DNA of 64,000 nucleotides from Cryptomeria japonica (Eukaryota > Streptophyta > Pinopsida > Cupressales > Cupressaceae): positions 143,125,976 through 143,189,975 of the forward strand of contig NC_081413.1 in the NCBI RefSeq assembly GCF_030272615.1. Direction: 5' to 3'. Each line of letters begins with the position of its first letter. The first letter of the stretch is position 1. Of this stretch, positions 31,258 through 45,007 are shown piece by piece. The notes under the pieces were generated by a model that saw only the letters and a program-made list of their open reading frames with translations, searched no databases and had not been told where the DNA came from. The position numbers were made by a program, and so were the translations under genes.

Positions 31258-33246
31258 ATGCATGCAAGTTCTTCTCTTCATAGAACAAGGAGTTTTCCAC
31301 CTACAAGTCAGAGATCTTCTATTCCAAGTGAATCCTCAAGTGAACCAAGGCCTTTGGTAATTCTACAAGTACCATGGTTTGTAATTCCTCCTTTTCAACT
31401 CGTACAACATGCTATGATGGCCACACTAGGACCATGGGTGCAAAGTTTTGGTCCTCTCAATTTAACTCCACCCCTTCATCCTCTTCCAGAAGGGTCGAGG
31501 AAAAATATTCCCAAATATGGTAATCAACACCCAGATGAACATATTGTAGCATTCCATATTGCATGTGGGATTCTTGTTGTGGAATATGAAGATGTAGCTA
31601 TACGTCTTTTTGTTGAGTTTGCAAGGTGTTGCTCTTGATTGGTTTTATCATTTGGCACCTCAAACAATTACAACTTGGGAGATGCTTAAGATTCAATTTG
31701 AAGCACATTCTAAGCCAGTCAAAGATTCACAACACTTTTGGCTCAACTGACTTCCATGAGTAAAGAGCCACATGAACCTACAAGGGATTTTGTGGCTAAG
31801 TTCAACAAATTGAAGAACCGAATTCCCACTACTTCTTAGCCTACTAAGGAAAAATTTTAGTGTTTCTTTATAAATGCATAATTTCCAGAAGTTAGCTTCT
31901 TATTAAGAAGAATACCTCTGGCAAACTTGTCAATAGCACAAGCTCAAGCAATGGAAATGGAAGATCACTTAATCTTAGCTGAAAAGATTAAGAAAGATCC
32001 CAACAAAGCCAAAGTATGTTTTTCTTCTCTAGAAGTTTCAAGTTTTTCTCCTATAGGTACTACTAATTCTATGGTGTATAGAGTTGCAAATAAAATTCTT
32101 TCTTTGAAAAAGAATATTTCTTAGACATATTTTCCTACCCCATACAAAGATGTTCCATGAAGGACCTACCCAAGCAATGCTTCTAGCTATGCGGGGAGAA
32201 ATCAGAATAAGTTGTCTCCTCCCGAGAGATTAACTCTTGAAGCATCTCCTATTTGTTAGGAATTGCACATAGAAAATATTAATTATATACAAATAAAGAT
32301 TAAATAGAGGAATGAAAAACACAAAAATAATAACAATGAGGAGACAATTTTTAGTGTGGTTCACCCAAGCTCGAGCTACATCCACCAAATAGAGAGTCCA
32401 ATATTATTATCCAACAAATCAAACTGATTACCCTTGGACCCCGCAAGGTGTGCTACCATTGGACTCTACAAAGGGCATTTCCCCTTGACCTTTCCTTGGG
32501 GGTGTTGCCCCCAAACCCTTTTTAAATATTTTGGGGGAAAACTACATCGATACAAGGGGGGAAAATTTAACCTCTAAGTCTAATTAGGTCCATATAACAA
32601 CAATGTTAATGCTTCAGGAGGGGTATTATGAGATCAAGAAAGGAGACAGTGTTGTTGAAGATATTCCACTTTGAGACATAGTTAATTCCTTTCAAAATGA
32701 TGATGGAGAATTAACTAGAAAATCTAGTATCTAGTTTTTGCAGTACCAAGAAGCTGGAGAGTGAAGCATTTGTAGTTTTCACTCATTCAAAAGTTCATAA
32801 CCAGTCTGATCAGAATTTTGGTGATAAATCCAAAGAAAAAGATGCATCTCAGTTGCCAATAACTCTTTCCAAAAGAGGTACTCCTTTGTAAACTTTTCCC
32901 AAAGATCTGATTGCAAATAATCAAGTAAGTACACCAAACCTTTCTTCATCTAGTGTGCCAAAGAATGTGTCAATTAATCCCAAACCTATTAGTAATGTAT
33001 CTAATCCTTCACTTAATTTGCAATACCAATCTTTTAAAATTATTGATCATGAAAAGAAAACCAAATCCAAATGCCAGAAGTTGAATAGCTTAAAGCTAAT
33101 CCTGAACAGATTGATAGGTTAGCTAAATTTGTCCAAGAAAAAGAAATTCCTCAAGTTTCTATAGCATCTCAGTATAACTTAGTTGATGTCTCATCCATTG
33201 TATCAGGTAAGATTGATCCCTCTTGGATGTTCCAATTGCTAGGATA
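31258..33246 (+). pseudogene. Element K gypsy gag, decayed and truncated by element F
   Basis: The gag core runs DEHIVAFHIACGILVVEYEDVAIRLF (part), then in the next frame LQGVALDWFYHLAP, then TTLLAQLTSMSKEP and DFVAKFNKLKNRIP, and LANLSIAQAQAMEMEDHL. This is a retrotransposon gag domain. There are frameshifts near 31620 and 31728, stops near 31840, 31858 and 31880, and an LTR-like insertion at 32254-32602. The frame resumes after it (DSVVEDIPL..DIVNSFQNDDGELT). Element F interrupts it at about 33247. No pol is in the window. Confidence 0.8.
32254..32602. mobile_element. LTR-like insertion in element K gag (possible small solo LTR)
   Basis: Gag reads through on both sides and this segment does not belong to it. 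It starts TGTTAGGAATTG and ends ATAACAACA, the TG..CA form with short inverted ends. It contains GTGTGGTTCACCCAAGC and a GGGGG/CCCCC-rich part. No clear target duplication (CTATT against ATGTT), so the borders are uncertain. Confidence 0.45.
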
Positions 33247-33655
33247 TGTTGTTGTCATTATTGTCAACATATTCCTGTGTTTTGGTGCTCTAACGATTAC
33301 AAAGAGTTGATATATTTGGTTTATCTATTTGGGATGTTGAATCAACTAGAGATACTTCATTCTTTATTGGTTTCAGTGATCCAAAATTTTATTTGATCAT
33401 ATCATTTGATTTGGATTGAGGTTTGGTTTTTCTATTCAGTGGTTGGCAGAGTTTGGTATTTAATCTATTGTGCTTTAGTATGATCATAGATTAAGTTGCA
33501 GATTTGGGAGAGTGTTTTGAATGTTCATCTGTATCTTCATTTCAGATGGTTCATGATTTGGTGCTCTACAAGTTATCTTTCTAGTCCGAATTGATGTTGT
33601 TAAGTGTTCTTGAGTATTAGTGTAGTGATCGATGAAGATTTGAATAAGTGGTATT
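33247..33655 (+). repeat. Element F 5' LTR, first part
   Basis: Begins TGTTGTTGTCATT, right after K's gag. It is broken by element G at a GTATT duplication and continues at 48379. Confidence 0.65.
33651..33655. repeat. Left target-site duplication of element G (GTATT)
   Basis: Matches 48374-48378 exactly. Confidence 0.9.
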
Positions 33656-35944
33656 TGTAAGGAAGTTAAGTAGCGGAACAACTTCCTACACTAACCTTGA
33701 GAGGAGGGTAATGCAAAAAAATTTACAGATCATTACAATAGTTATAGGAAATAGAAATAGATATAATAACATTTAAACCGTAACACAGTGATTATGTGGG
33801 GAAAAATCTTTCAGGAGAAAAACCCCATACTCCAAAAGCCGCCCAATATATTATTTTGATGGTATGATGACTCAATTAGGATCTAGTCAACTATTGAGGG
33901 GGGGGTGAATCAGTAGATAGAAAACTGACTGAAATTTCACCAAAATTAAAAAAAAAAACCTCTCAAGTCAAACTTTGAACTGACCAATTCAAACATTGAA
34001 CTAACAAAGGCAATTTCACTGTCAAGTACACCGGTTGACTGTCATAACAGAATAATAGTAGAACAAATATGAAACTCTCAAACCATTTGACCAAAAAATC
34101 CAGATACTTTATTGAAAAAAGTAAAAGCACATTTCAGATTGTTGTCGGTCATCATATCATATCTAAGTGGATTTAGCAGTTAAGCAAATTAACCTTAGCA
34201 AACATAAGCATAAAAATATTCACCACTTGACACAATAATTTTGATGTGGAAACCAAAATGGGAAAAACCACAGTGGGGATGAATAACCACAAGTATTTTG
34301 AACTCTTCTTAAGTTCGCCCTATTAGGAGCCAAGCCTGTTAAAGCTTTTACAAAAGTCTTGTTAAGAACAGATCCTGTTATGGACCACCTGGTTAAGGGA
34401 TTGACTATAATGCCCTATTAGAAGCAATACCTTCTTAGGAGTAACCTCGGTAGAGGATTTGAAATCCAAGCTAATGGATCACTTGGTTAGAGGATTTAGA
34501 TAACACTAATCCTATTATACCTTACCCTATTTGGGGATTTGACTATTGTAATTGTTAGAGAACAATAGGGGTTTGTTGATCTGGTGAATAACACTACTCT
34601 TCTTGATCATATCATCTTCATGCTCCTATCTGCCTTTACACATACTGCAGATACATCTCCTAGCTTGGCAACCAGTCACTCTTACATTCAATTGAAATTG
34701 CCAACACTACAAAAAAACAAATCATTGACCTTATAAGCAAAACAATAGGTTGGTAACACATCACAAACCTAAGATCTCATAGAGATTACAAACAAATTGA
34801 TTCAAGTATGATCATTGGATTACATAGCAATCATTGCACATCATTCAAGACAACCTCGACTGCTCCTTGATCACCGCTTCATCGATCCCTGTAACTCATC
34901 ATGTGGTTTCCACTTCATGCAATGTACTCACTCATTCCCAAGATAAAACTGTTATCTCTAGGTGCCAAAAACCATTTGAAACTCTTCACATACAACATGC
35001 ATACATGGAATAATCATTACCATTCATCATTTGATCATAAACCAATACAACCAATTCTCCAAGTTCCATCGGTTAGGGTTTGGCACATCAACAGGTAGGG
35101 TTACCGGTTGATCTCACTTCTTCTCAAGTAATACCAATTTCCTTCACTAGCTCACCTACCAGTTGCAAAACAACATCATTACAACATCATTACGGGTTAT
35201 AATTGACATCAATGACAACATAATAGTTCATCAATGCAATCTTCATGCAAATGCCAACATATTTAGCAATCAAAACATATTACAATATACTTGCAGAGCA
35301 AGCTCTTCATAGGAGTACCACTAATCAGAGATTAAGAAGTAACTCAATAGCCATAAGACTCTTATGCACAACCTCTATCTCACACACCTCATATATAGGA
35401 GATACAATATAAGAAACCGTCAAATATTATTACAAAACCATGGGCTAAAACCACCCAATAAGGTTTAGCCGGCCTTATCTCCCTTCTAGATTCCCTATGA
35501 CGTGTTACAACATGTGTCCCTCCCTTTTACAGCTCATTTATGTGTCTGATAGATTTTATATTTCCTATTTCAGGAGTAAAAACTTCCGGAGGCCATAACT
35601 TGAGAACCGTGTCTCTGATTGACAAACCGTTTGAAGCATCGGAAATCTCGCAAAGTGATCTATTGCCTCAAAAACTGCTATACCATTTACACCCACTTTT
35701 CAAGGTGTTTTGGGGTCTCTAAAGTCATCAAAATCAAATTTTTACCTTTCATTGGATCCTTGCAAAATGGAAAATTTAATATCTTCAAAACTAGCGGTGA
35801 TCTTGCGACGTAGCTTTACTAGAATACTTATCTAGCCAACTAGAAGCTTTGGGGAGCATTTTGCACCATTTTATGCTCAAATGAAAACTTACTATAAATA
35901 GTAACCTCATGTAAATGCAAGGTTGAGACACCATTTTCCCAACA
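33656..35944 (-). repeat. Element G 3' LTR, interrupted by a solo LTR
   Basis: 33656-33856 and 35265-35944 together make the ~880-bp LTR seen at 47482-48373. The insert at 33857-35259 is a separate element. A sense-strand TATATATGAG lies at about 35388-35397. Confidence 0.9.
33857..35259 (-). mobile_element. Solo LTR of the element I family
   Basis: On the plus strand it runs TGATGGTATG to AAATGCCAACA with TATTT duplications at 33852-33856 and 35260-35264. The end CTTCATGCAAATGCCAACA matches the LTR of element I (60610-60629). There is no internal region, so LTR-LTR recombination is implied. Confidence 0.92.
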
Positions 35945-35956
35945 AATCTCCCACTT
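35945..35956 (-). other. Polypurine tract of element G
   Basis: AAGTGGGAGATT on the minus strand abuts the LTR start TGTTGGG. Confidence 0.7.
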
Positions 35957-36038
35957 GTTGAACACCTTGCAAGAGAAAATGGAGTATCAACACAATGAAT
36001 CAATTGCTAGGGGCCATGAGGCCCATAAACTCCGAGAG

Positions 36039-39000
36039 CTATTTTAACTTCTCTATACTTATAGCCTTAGTTAAAGAATCTATAACATTAATCAAAATTT
36101 CTACCTTAACTAGCTTCACCCTACCATCTTCGACCATATCTTTGACAAAATGATACTGAACATCAATGTGCTTGGTCTGGGCATGAAATATCGGGTTCTT
36201 AGCTAGGTAGATCACACTCTGACTGTCACACCTCCTTATTTTATTCCAATGTTTGAACATAGTATCTTAAGCCAAATGGCCTCTTTACAAGCATGAGTAG
36301 CTGCCATATACTCTACTTCAGTAGTGGAAAAAGCAACCACAACTTGTCACTTACTCATCCAACTAATTGCACCACCAAATAAAGTAAACACATAAGCACT
36401 AGTGGATCTTATGCTATCAATATCACCCACCCATTCTTAATCCACATAACCATGAATATCAAGGGAAATCACATCTCCAACTGAATTACCATAACACAAA
36501 GAATACTCTGAGGTACCCTTCATATATCTGAAGACTCTTTTGATTGCATCCCAAAGAACTCTACCAGGCTTAGACATATATCTGGATAGAACTCCCACTA
36601 CTTAGGCAATATCTAGTCTGGTACAGACCATAGCATACATCAAACTTCCAACTGCACTTTGGTAAGGCACTCTGCTCATGTCTTCCATCTCTAATGGGGA
36701 TGTAGGACAATCTGTAGCAGATAATTTCATTCCAACTGTAAAAACAACACACAATGGTCTACAATCGTGTATGTTGAACCTCTGTAACACTGAATTCACA
36801 TACTTACTCTGGCATAGCCATAGCTTTTTGTCCACTCCATCTTTTTTAATTTCCATCCCAAGAATGTGTTTCACTATACCAAGATCTTTCATTTCAAATT
36901 TAGCAAAGATCTGAGACATTAGTTCTAAAATCATAGCTTTCCCTTTACCAATGAATAACATATCATCAACATACAATGCAATGTACATGAAATTATCACC
37001 ATCAATTTTATAATAAACACAGTGATCTGATTTAGAACATTCAAATCCAAAACTCAACACATATGTATCAAATTTTTGGTACCACATCTTAGGACATTTT
37101 GAGGCCATACAAAGATTTCTTTAATTTACAGACTAGATTACTTTTACCTTTCATCACATAGTGCTCCAGTTGTGTCATATAAATACCTCCTCCAAATCAC
37201 CATGAAGGAAAGTAGTTTTCACATCCATTTGCTCAACCTCTAAATCATAAGTAGCAGCAATAGAAAGCAAAAATCTAATAGATTTTATTTTGGCAATAGG
37301 AGAAAATATCTAACCATAATCAACACCTACAACCTAAGAGTAGTCTTTTGAAACCAACCTTGCTTTATACTTTTTAATGCTTCCATCTAAACCAATCTTT
37401 TTCTTAAACGCCCATTTGCAACCAACAGGATTTCATCATTCATGCAATAGTACAAGATCTCATGTATCATTTTTTTTCAAAGGTGTCATTTCTTCTTCCA
37501 TAGCAATCTTCTAGGATTCTACATCATTCATACCTAATGCCTCTTCTACAAATTTTGGTTCATCCACATTAGTATTCAAAGAAAAAATACATCTCCAATC
37601 ATTAGATGAATACCTTTCAGGTGGTTATCTATGTCTTGTAGACCTTTGAACAAGCTAAGTTGGAGTTTCTTCCTCCTCTTTTGAAGATTCAGAGCTAGAC
37701 GAGCTCTCCTCAACTTCTTGCCTATCTAGGGGTCTCAGTTCAACTCTTTCAAGTGTAGAAGGAAATTGAATCACATCTTCCTTTTTAGTCTATTCTGGCT
37801 ACAATGTAACAAAAGGAGACTTAATTTCTCTAAAAATAACGCTTCTACTATGAATTACCTTTTGTGCAATAGGTTCCCAAAGCTTCTATCCTTTCACACC
37901 ATGACTATACCCGATGAAGATACATTTCACATCCTTGTTCTCCAACTTTGTTTACGCATCCTTTGGCACATGTGCATATGCCTCACAACCAAAAACTCTA
38001 AGATGTCTCAATGAAGGCTTGTGACCCGACCTTGCTTCCATAGGCATTTTATCAACAAGAGATGATGTAGGAGACCTATTAATTAGGTAGCAAGCAGTGA
38101 CAACAACTTCAACCAAAAACTTTTGTTCTAGACCAACACCACTCAGCATACTCCTAGCCTTCTCCATAAGTGTCTTGTTCATTCTTTCTACAACTCCATT
38201 TTGCTATGGAGAATATGGAGTTGTTTTCTATCTATTAATGCCACAGTCTCTATAGAATCTATCAAAATCATTAGAGAAAAATTCACTGCCATTATCAACC
38301 CTCAAAATTTTAATTTTCTTTCCAGTCTGCAACTTAACCATTGCTTTAAATTCTTTAAATCGACTAAAAACTTCTAATTTACTATTTAGAAAATATACCC
38401 ATGTCCTTCTACTAAAATCATCAATAAATGAAACATAATATGTGGATTTTCCAATAAGGAACATCTACATGAATAAGATCCAAAACAACACAAGTTTTAT
38501 GAGAACTCAAGTAAAACTGAAAGTAGTTTTGTTTTCCATAAATGCAATGCTCACATAAATCAAAGTCAAGATTACAATCATTCAAACCTTCAACAAGGTT
38601 TTTATTTTTCAAGGTCCTTAGAACCTTTTCTCTAATATGGCCAAGCCTCTAGTGCCATAACATAGTCTTCATTGTAGGTAACTTTGCTTCAGAAGAAAGA
38701 GCACCCTTGGGAACCCAAAAGCCATTTCCATCTAATGAAAGTGAAACCCTCAAATCTCCCACACATTTAATTTTTACAGAAGTTCTATTACACTCAATAG
38801 TGTATGCTTCTAACTTATACAAAGTGTCGAACCTAACACCTCTAGAAATTACCATAGCACCCTTAATCATCTTACATCCTACTTCAAAAAAGACTACATG
38901 CACACCTGCATCAATCAGTTTTCTCATAGATAACAGATTTTGTTTTAAACCAAGGATATGTAGGACACCATTAATCCTTTTTATTCTACCATCCAAAAAC

Positions 39001-39131
39001 TTGATTCTAACTTTACCTTGACCAACAATGTCTAAATATGAATCATCACCCAAGTACACCTTACCTCTACTAAATTCTTCATATTCATAAACCCAATCTC
39101 TATTGGTAGTGATATGAAAACATGCACTTGA
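36039..39131 (-). pseudogene. Element G copia pol: protease tail, integrase, RT, RNase H
   Basis: Reading from 39131 down: the protease remainder (ACFHIT..WVYEYEEFSRGKVYLGDDS), NGVLHILGLKQNLLSM, integrase with CEHCIYGKQ, SFIDDFSRRTWVYFL, LRVDNGSEF and MNKTLMEKARSML, and RT with KCKWAFKKKIG-like, QMDVKTTFLHG and ALYVDDMLFIG (about 36980). RNase H follows, with SAVGSLMYAMVCTRLDIA and RRCDSQSVIYLAKNPIFHAQTKHI. The YVDD box is intact, but frameshifts (the fragments fall in two frames) and many stops make it non-functional. Confidence 0.88.
39127..39131. repeat. Left target-site duplication of element H (CTTGA)
   Basis: The right copy, 46491-46495, is CCTGA. One transition separates the two. Confidence 0.75.
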
Positions 39132-40617
39132 TGATGAATAAATTATGAACAGTTAGTACCAAATGGTACTGAGAGGGGGGGGGGTGAATCATTACAGGCA
39201 AAAATCACTTTTCTTGAACCGATTTGACTGCAAATAGTGCACTTGACTGGCAATCACTAACACTGGTCTAAACTAGATTACTACCGGTTAAACACAGTGA
39301 GATGGTGAAGGACCTAAACTGGTAACACTTAGCTTTCCACAAAATCTAACATCTTATTTCCACTTCACCCATACACATACACTAGTACTCTAATATCAAA
39401 AATATAATAACATGCTAGTTGGACATGATTTACCACTTGACAGCAAATAAAAAAGCATCACATGAAAAGTCATCACACGTGACACACATATTTTTCACGT
39501 GGAAACCCAACTGGGAAACACTACGGTGGGGATGAATACCCACAAGTTGTTCTTTGAACCCTTTTTAAGTCTGCTCTATTAGGAGGCTGTTCTGGTTAAA
39601 GATTGTTACAATAGGTTCTGTTAGGAACCGATCCTGCTAGGGATCGCTCGGTTAAGGGATGGCTAATACCCAATTAAGGGTTAAACCCTGTTAAAGGTTA
39701 CCTTGTTAGAGGATTTTAAGAACTCAATGATTTTGAGTCACCCTATTAAAGGATTTATAGCAAGCTGGTTAAAGCTACCCTATTAAGGGATTTTCCAACT
39801 GTTGAAGTGGTTAGAGATCAACAGGTATTACAATGATATGGTAACAACACTCAATGCCAATGCAGATTCGCTTCAGTTCCTTCCTTTTGTAATCACACTC
39901 TGCAGGTATCTATTCTCTTATCTAGTCTGTCAAGAATCATGTATCTCTACACTTAGATACACACACAACATTTTCCAACAACCTCAATATGAAAAACAAC
40001 ATTGACCTTATAGGAAATAGATGGGTTGGTAGCATAAACCCTAAACCCTAAACATTTAGGTTAAGCAATTCAGTCGGTTCAATCTTGACCATTGAACACT
40101 TTATATTGAATACAACAGTCTTGAATAGATCTCAAGACATTCTCTATCATTCATTTTTCACCGCTTCTTGGAGGCTGATAACCCATCATGCAATCTCCAC
40201 TATTTACAAAGACTTCACACATTCCTGAGGTAGATAGGATCAATCTCCTTCATGCAAGATCCTTCATGCGCACAAAGCTGATGTGGGAACACAATCTGTT
40301 CATCATTACAATGCTAACTCATCACACGACGTCATCGATTGAACCACATAGGCTTGGAACACTTCAACTGGAAACCCTGAAGCTAAGACTACCAACCAGT
40401 AGTCATACCATATGAAACCTTGATACAAAACATTCCATATACCGGTTCACTTGGACAGACATACCGCTTCACTTTTTCACATATACTAGTTCACTACATC
40501 ATATCGGTTCTTTTGCAAGTTGCTTACTTCAATATACCGGTTTACTCTTCAGCATATTGACATCAATGACAATCATACAATATCATCATGTCATCAAAAT
40601 CTGCACATATGCCAACA
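39132..40617 (-). repeat. Element H 3' LTR
   Basis: Plus-strand borders TGATGAATAAATTATG and CATATGCCAACA. It holds a run of 11 G at about 39175-39185 and the telomere-like AAACCCTAAACCCTAAAC at 40036-40053. Confidence 0.92.
40036..40053. repeat. Telomere-like / telo-box motif in element H LTR
   Basis: Two and a half AAACCCT units. The same sequence is kept at 45889-45906 in the other LTR. AAACCCTAA is also a known plant promoter element (telo box). Confidence 0.7.
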
Positions 40618-40630
40618 ATCTCCCCCTTTG
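40618..40630 (-). other. Polypurine tract of element H
   Basis: CAAAGGGGGAGAT on the minus strand next to the LTR start TGTTGGCA. Identical in elements E and I. Confidence 0.85.
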
Positions 40631-40951
40631 GCATTGATGGCAATATACAAACATATCTCTTCGCTTCACATCTTCTCCCCCAATATTGTAGATATCTTCT
40701 TTGCTTCACATCTTCTCCCCCTTTGATAACAATGCCAAAGTGGAGGCATATACATCTATGTTCTACTATGCTACTCCCCCTGAGGAGTAGCATCCTTCAA
40801 CACACCAATCTTGAAAAAAGGGTATATCAATGTAAGACCCGACTAATGTGGAGCACACACCTTTAGTTGACCTCTTGAAGGGGTAGCACCCCTAATTCAC
40901 CTCTTAAATAGGTAAAAGTAGCCTTCGGTAGAGGCTTGGTGAATATGTTTG

Positions 40952-43900
40952 CTAACTGCTCCTTACTGGAAACATGTTCCAATGCAACCTCCTTGTTCTG
41001 AACCTTTTCCTTAAGAAATGATACTTGAGCTCAAAGTGCCTCATTCTAGCATGTAAAACCGGATTCTTGAAGATGTTAATTGCACTTGTATTGTCACAAA
41101 ATATACTTACTGGTTCATATATATGAACTTTGAAGACATTTAGTACATGCTTCATTCAAATAGTCTGGGTGCAGTTCATAAAAGCTGCAACATACTCTGC
41201 TTTTGCTGTAGACTAAGAGATACAACTCTTCTTTTTACTCATCCATGAGACCAGTCTACCACCAAGAAAGAATGCACCATTGATTGTGCTCTTCTGATCA
41301 TCCACATTACCAGCCCAATCAACATCTATAAACACTCTCAGGTTGAAATCATTACTATATGGATACCACAATCCATAATCAATAGTTCCCTTCAGATATC
41401 TAAGAATCCGCTTAACTACAACCAAGTGGGATTCTCTTGGGCTTTTCTAGAACCATGTAGTAATGCCCACTACATGTGTAATGTCTGGTCTTCTATGTAC
41501 TACATAATGCAAGTTACCAATCATTTATTGGTATTCCTTCTCATTTACCAATGTCGAGTTATCCTCTTTTGATACTTTACAACCAATCACCATTGGTGTA
41601 CTAATCGGTTTGCTGTCTTCCATGCCAAAGGTCTTCAATACCTCTTTGACGTACTTGGATTGAGTGATAAAGATTCCATCTCTCATTTGTTGAATCTGTA
41701 GTCCAATGAAGAAGTTAATCTCCCATATGAGTGACATCTCAAATTCCTTCTTCATTTCATCTACAAAATCAAGACTCATCTTGTCATCTCCACCAAAGAT
41801 TGTGTCATCAATAAATACTTCATAGATCAAAATTTGATCTCCTTCTAATTTCAAGTAGATATTTCTATCTTCACTTGTTCTTTCAAATCCAATCTTCACA
41901 AGATGGGAGTGCAAGCATTCATACCATGCTCTAGGTGCCTGCTTTAGTCCATACAAGGCTTTATGTAGCCTACACACCATGTCACTATCTTCTGATAGGG
42001 AAAACCCATCTGGTTGCTCTATATACACCTCCTCTTTAAGTACTTCATTTAAGAATGTAGATTTTACATCCATTTGATATACTTTGAATCCCTTAAAAGC
42101 TACATATGCAAGAAGCATACAAACTCCTTCCAATCTGGCTACAAGAGCAAAGGTTTCTCCATAGTCTTCTCCTTCTTCTTGGGCATATCCTTTACACACC
42201 AGTTTGGCTTTATTTCTTACCATTGTGCTATCTTCATTCAGCATATTTCTGAAAACCCATTTGGTGCCAATGACATTTTTATGCTCCAATCTGGGTATCA
42301 AAGACCATGTACCATTCTTTTCTATCTGGTCAAGTTCCTCTTCCATTTCCTTGATCCAATCTTCATCTTTATGTGCCTCTTTAAATGATTTAGGCTCAAA
42401 TTTAGAGATCATACAAGAATTATCTCTGACCTTTCTTCTGCATCCTTATCTCCTATGATTTGCCTTGGATCATGATTCAACTTAACATACCTAGGGATGA
42501 TCTTAACAAATTCTTCTTTCTTTTCTTCTTCATCCTCATCTTCATCAGCATTAGCATCTACTGGTGTAGGAACACATTTATTGGTACTGGGCTGTTTTGC
42601 AACCGTTTCCCAAAAGGTTACTACCGGTTCATCTCCTATGCTCACTGGCTATTTCCTCTGGTTTCTTAGAGGTTTCATCAACTCTAAAATTGATGCTTTT
42701 AACAAATCTCTGATTCCTACTGTTAAAACACTTGAGAGCTTTACTCTTGGTGGAATACCCTAGGAATATTCCCTCATCACATTTAGCATCAAACTTTCTT
42801 TGATGTTCACACCTCTTGATATAACATTTGCTACCAAACACTCGAAAGTAGCTTACCACTAGTGTCTTACCAGTCCAATACTCATAAGGTGTTTTATCCT
42901 TACCCTTTTTGATAAGTACCTGGTTCATTGTGTAGACTGTAGTGCTCACCACTTCTCTCCAAAAGGTGTGAGCAACCTTCCCTTGGATCAACATAGTTCT
43001 AGCTGCTTCAACCACAGTCCGATTGTTCATCTCTGCTAGGCCATTTTTCTGTGGAGTCCGGGGGGCAAACAGTTGCCTCTGGATGCCATTCTCTTCACAT
43101 TATTTGTTGAATTCATCGGAAGTGAATTCTCCTCCTTGATCAGTTCTAAGGCATTTGATTCTCTTACCACTTCTCTTTCTACCAGTGCTCTGAAGGCTTT
43201 GAACTTTCCAAAGGCTTCAGACTTGTCCTTCAAGAATGTGACCCACATCATTCTTGAGAAATCATCAGTAAGAATCATAAAATACCCATCTCCCTGCACA
43301 CTCCTAGTTTTCATAGGACCACACAAATTAGTATGCACAAGATCAAGTAAATTGTCTGTAGTGAAAGATTTACCTTTGAAGGTTGAGGAAGACATTTTCC
43401 CTAGTTGACACTCTCTGCACAAAGAATTTTTTGATTTTCTCAGCACAGGAAATCCTCTAATTGCCTTGATCTTACTAGCCTTCACTATGTTATCAAAATT
43501 CACATGGCAGAGTCTCCTATGCCATATCCAGCTATCATCAAACTTAGCCATAAGACATGTACTGATATTTGCATTCAACTGAAATAGTTACCTTTGGTCT
43601 GCATACCAGTGGCCATCAGTTCACCATTCTTTCCTTTGATTTTGCACACTCCCTTTTTGAATTCCAGAGTGAATCCATTGTCATTCAACTAAGCAACACT
43701 CAAAAGGTTGTGTCTGAGACTTTCTACCCAATACACATTATCAGCATTGCTTTTTCCATTCAGAGAGATAGACCCTCTACCTTTTACCATACATGGTGCA
43801 TCATTGCCAAAATGGACCACACCACCATCATACTCTTATAGAGATAGAAACTTACTCTGGTCACTAGTCATATGGTGAGAAAACCCACTATCAATGATCC

Positions 43901-44936
43901 ACTCATTGGAATTATCAAAGCGGGAGACAAGAGCCTTCTTGTCTGACACATCTTCCTTGACTGCTACAAACACAATATCTTCACTTTCTTCATCTTCTGA
44001 TTCCTCATCAGTGACACCTTCATCAAGTACCACAAAATAGTTTCTTTGGTTTCCTCCTTTGAACTTCTTGAACTTTTCCAGTTTGTCCTTATTATCACCA
44101 TTAGGATAGTTTACAACAATGTTTCCTATCTGGTTACAAGAAAAGTATTTCAAAGGGAGCTTACCTCTGTATTTAACAATTCCCTTAGTAAGTCTCTTTG
44201 CAAGAAGAGCTTCAAATTCCATTAGGATCTCCTCATCATCCATTTCTCTGCTTTGTCCTGGTTCACAACTGGTACTTGCTTCTTTTCCCTTTCTGGATGG
44301 TGCAACAGATGCTCTAAAGGCTGATTCAGTCTTTTGAATACTACCATCATAATTATTTAGCTCATAGGCTATCAACTTTACAATGATGGAGTCCAAGGAT
44401 ACCTTTGTCTTGTCTATAGACCTCAACTCCTGAATAGCAGCAACCCTTATTGCATAGACCGGTAATATGGATCTCAAAACTTTGCTAACAATAGTGGAAT
44501 CTTCTATTTTACCACCTGCACTCTTGATATGTCCTACAACCATTTTGATTCTTATTCTATATTGTTGAATGGTCTCTCCTTCAACCATCTGTATGTCTTC
44601 AAACTTTCCCCTAAGGCTTTCTTCCTTAGCTTGTTTCACATGCTCATCATCGCCATAGATATTCTCAAGGGCATCCCATACTTCTTTGGGATTCTCTTTA
44701 TCCTGAACATCAATAAACTCAATGCCAGATAAGCTACTGATTAGGGCTTCCATGACTTGCCCATTTTCCTGAATCTCTCTCTTTTGATCATCGGTGAGAG
44801 TACCGGTGGGGATAACATAAGAATTCTCAACATAGCTCCAGTGTTGAGTACCCATGCTTCTGATGTGTATCTTCATTCTGTCCTTCCATATTTTAAAGTT
44901 GTCTCTGTTGAACTTTGGACCTTCCCTCTTCATCAT
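40952..44936 (-). pseudogene. Element H copia gag-pol
   Basis: Gag runs from ATG 44936 (FNRDNFKIWKDRMKIHIRSM..GTLTDDQKREIQENGQ..) with a degenerate zinc knuckle (YFSCNQIGNIVVNYP, about 44140). Protease WIIDSGFSHHMTSD lies at about 43895. A 1-nt deletion near 43580 leads into integrase: HRRLCHVNF, CRECQLGKM, LTDDFSRMMWVTFL, then a frame-disturbed second Asp region, AEMNNRTVVEAARTML and GIFLGYSTKS. RT (42412-41525) is open for 295 codons with [37 protein letters not shown] and [10 protein letters not shown]. RNase H ends with IFCDNTSAINIFKNPVLHAR. At least two frameshifts and several stops disrupt it. Confidence 0.92.
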
Positions 44937-44993
44937 TAGAGTAGGATCTTTACCTCAAGCAATTTAGCTTACAACACAGAGGACCTGGAAGAT

Positions 44994-45007
44994 GCTTTGA
45001 TACCAAT
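44994..45007 (-). other. Primer binding site of element H
   Basis: ATTGGTATCAAAGC on the minus strand, complementary to the 3' end of initiator Met tRNA, as is usual for copia elements. Confidence 0.88.

Noticed and set aside
40036-40053. An ancient telomere fusion site
   Set aside because: Only two and a half units, duplicated in both LTRs of one element, so it belongs to the LTR.
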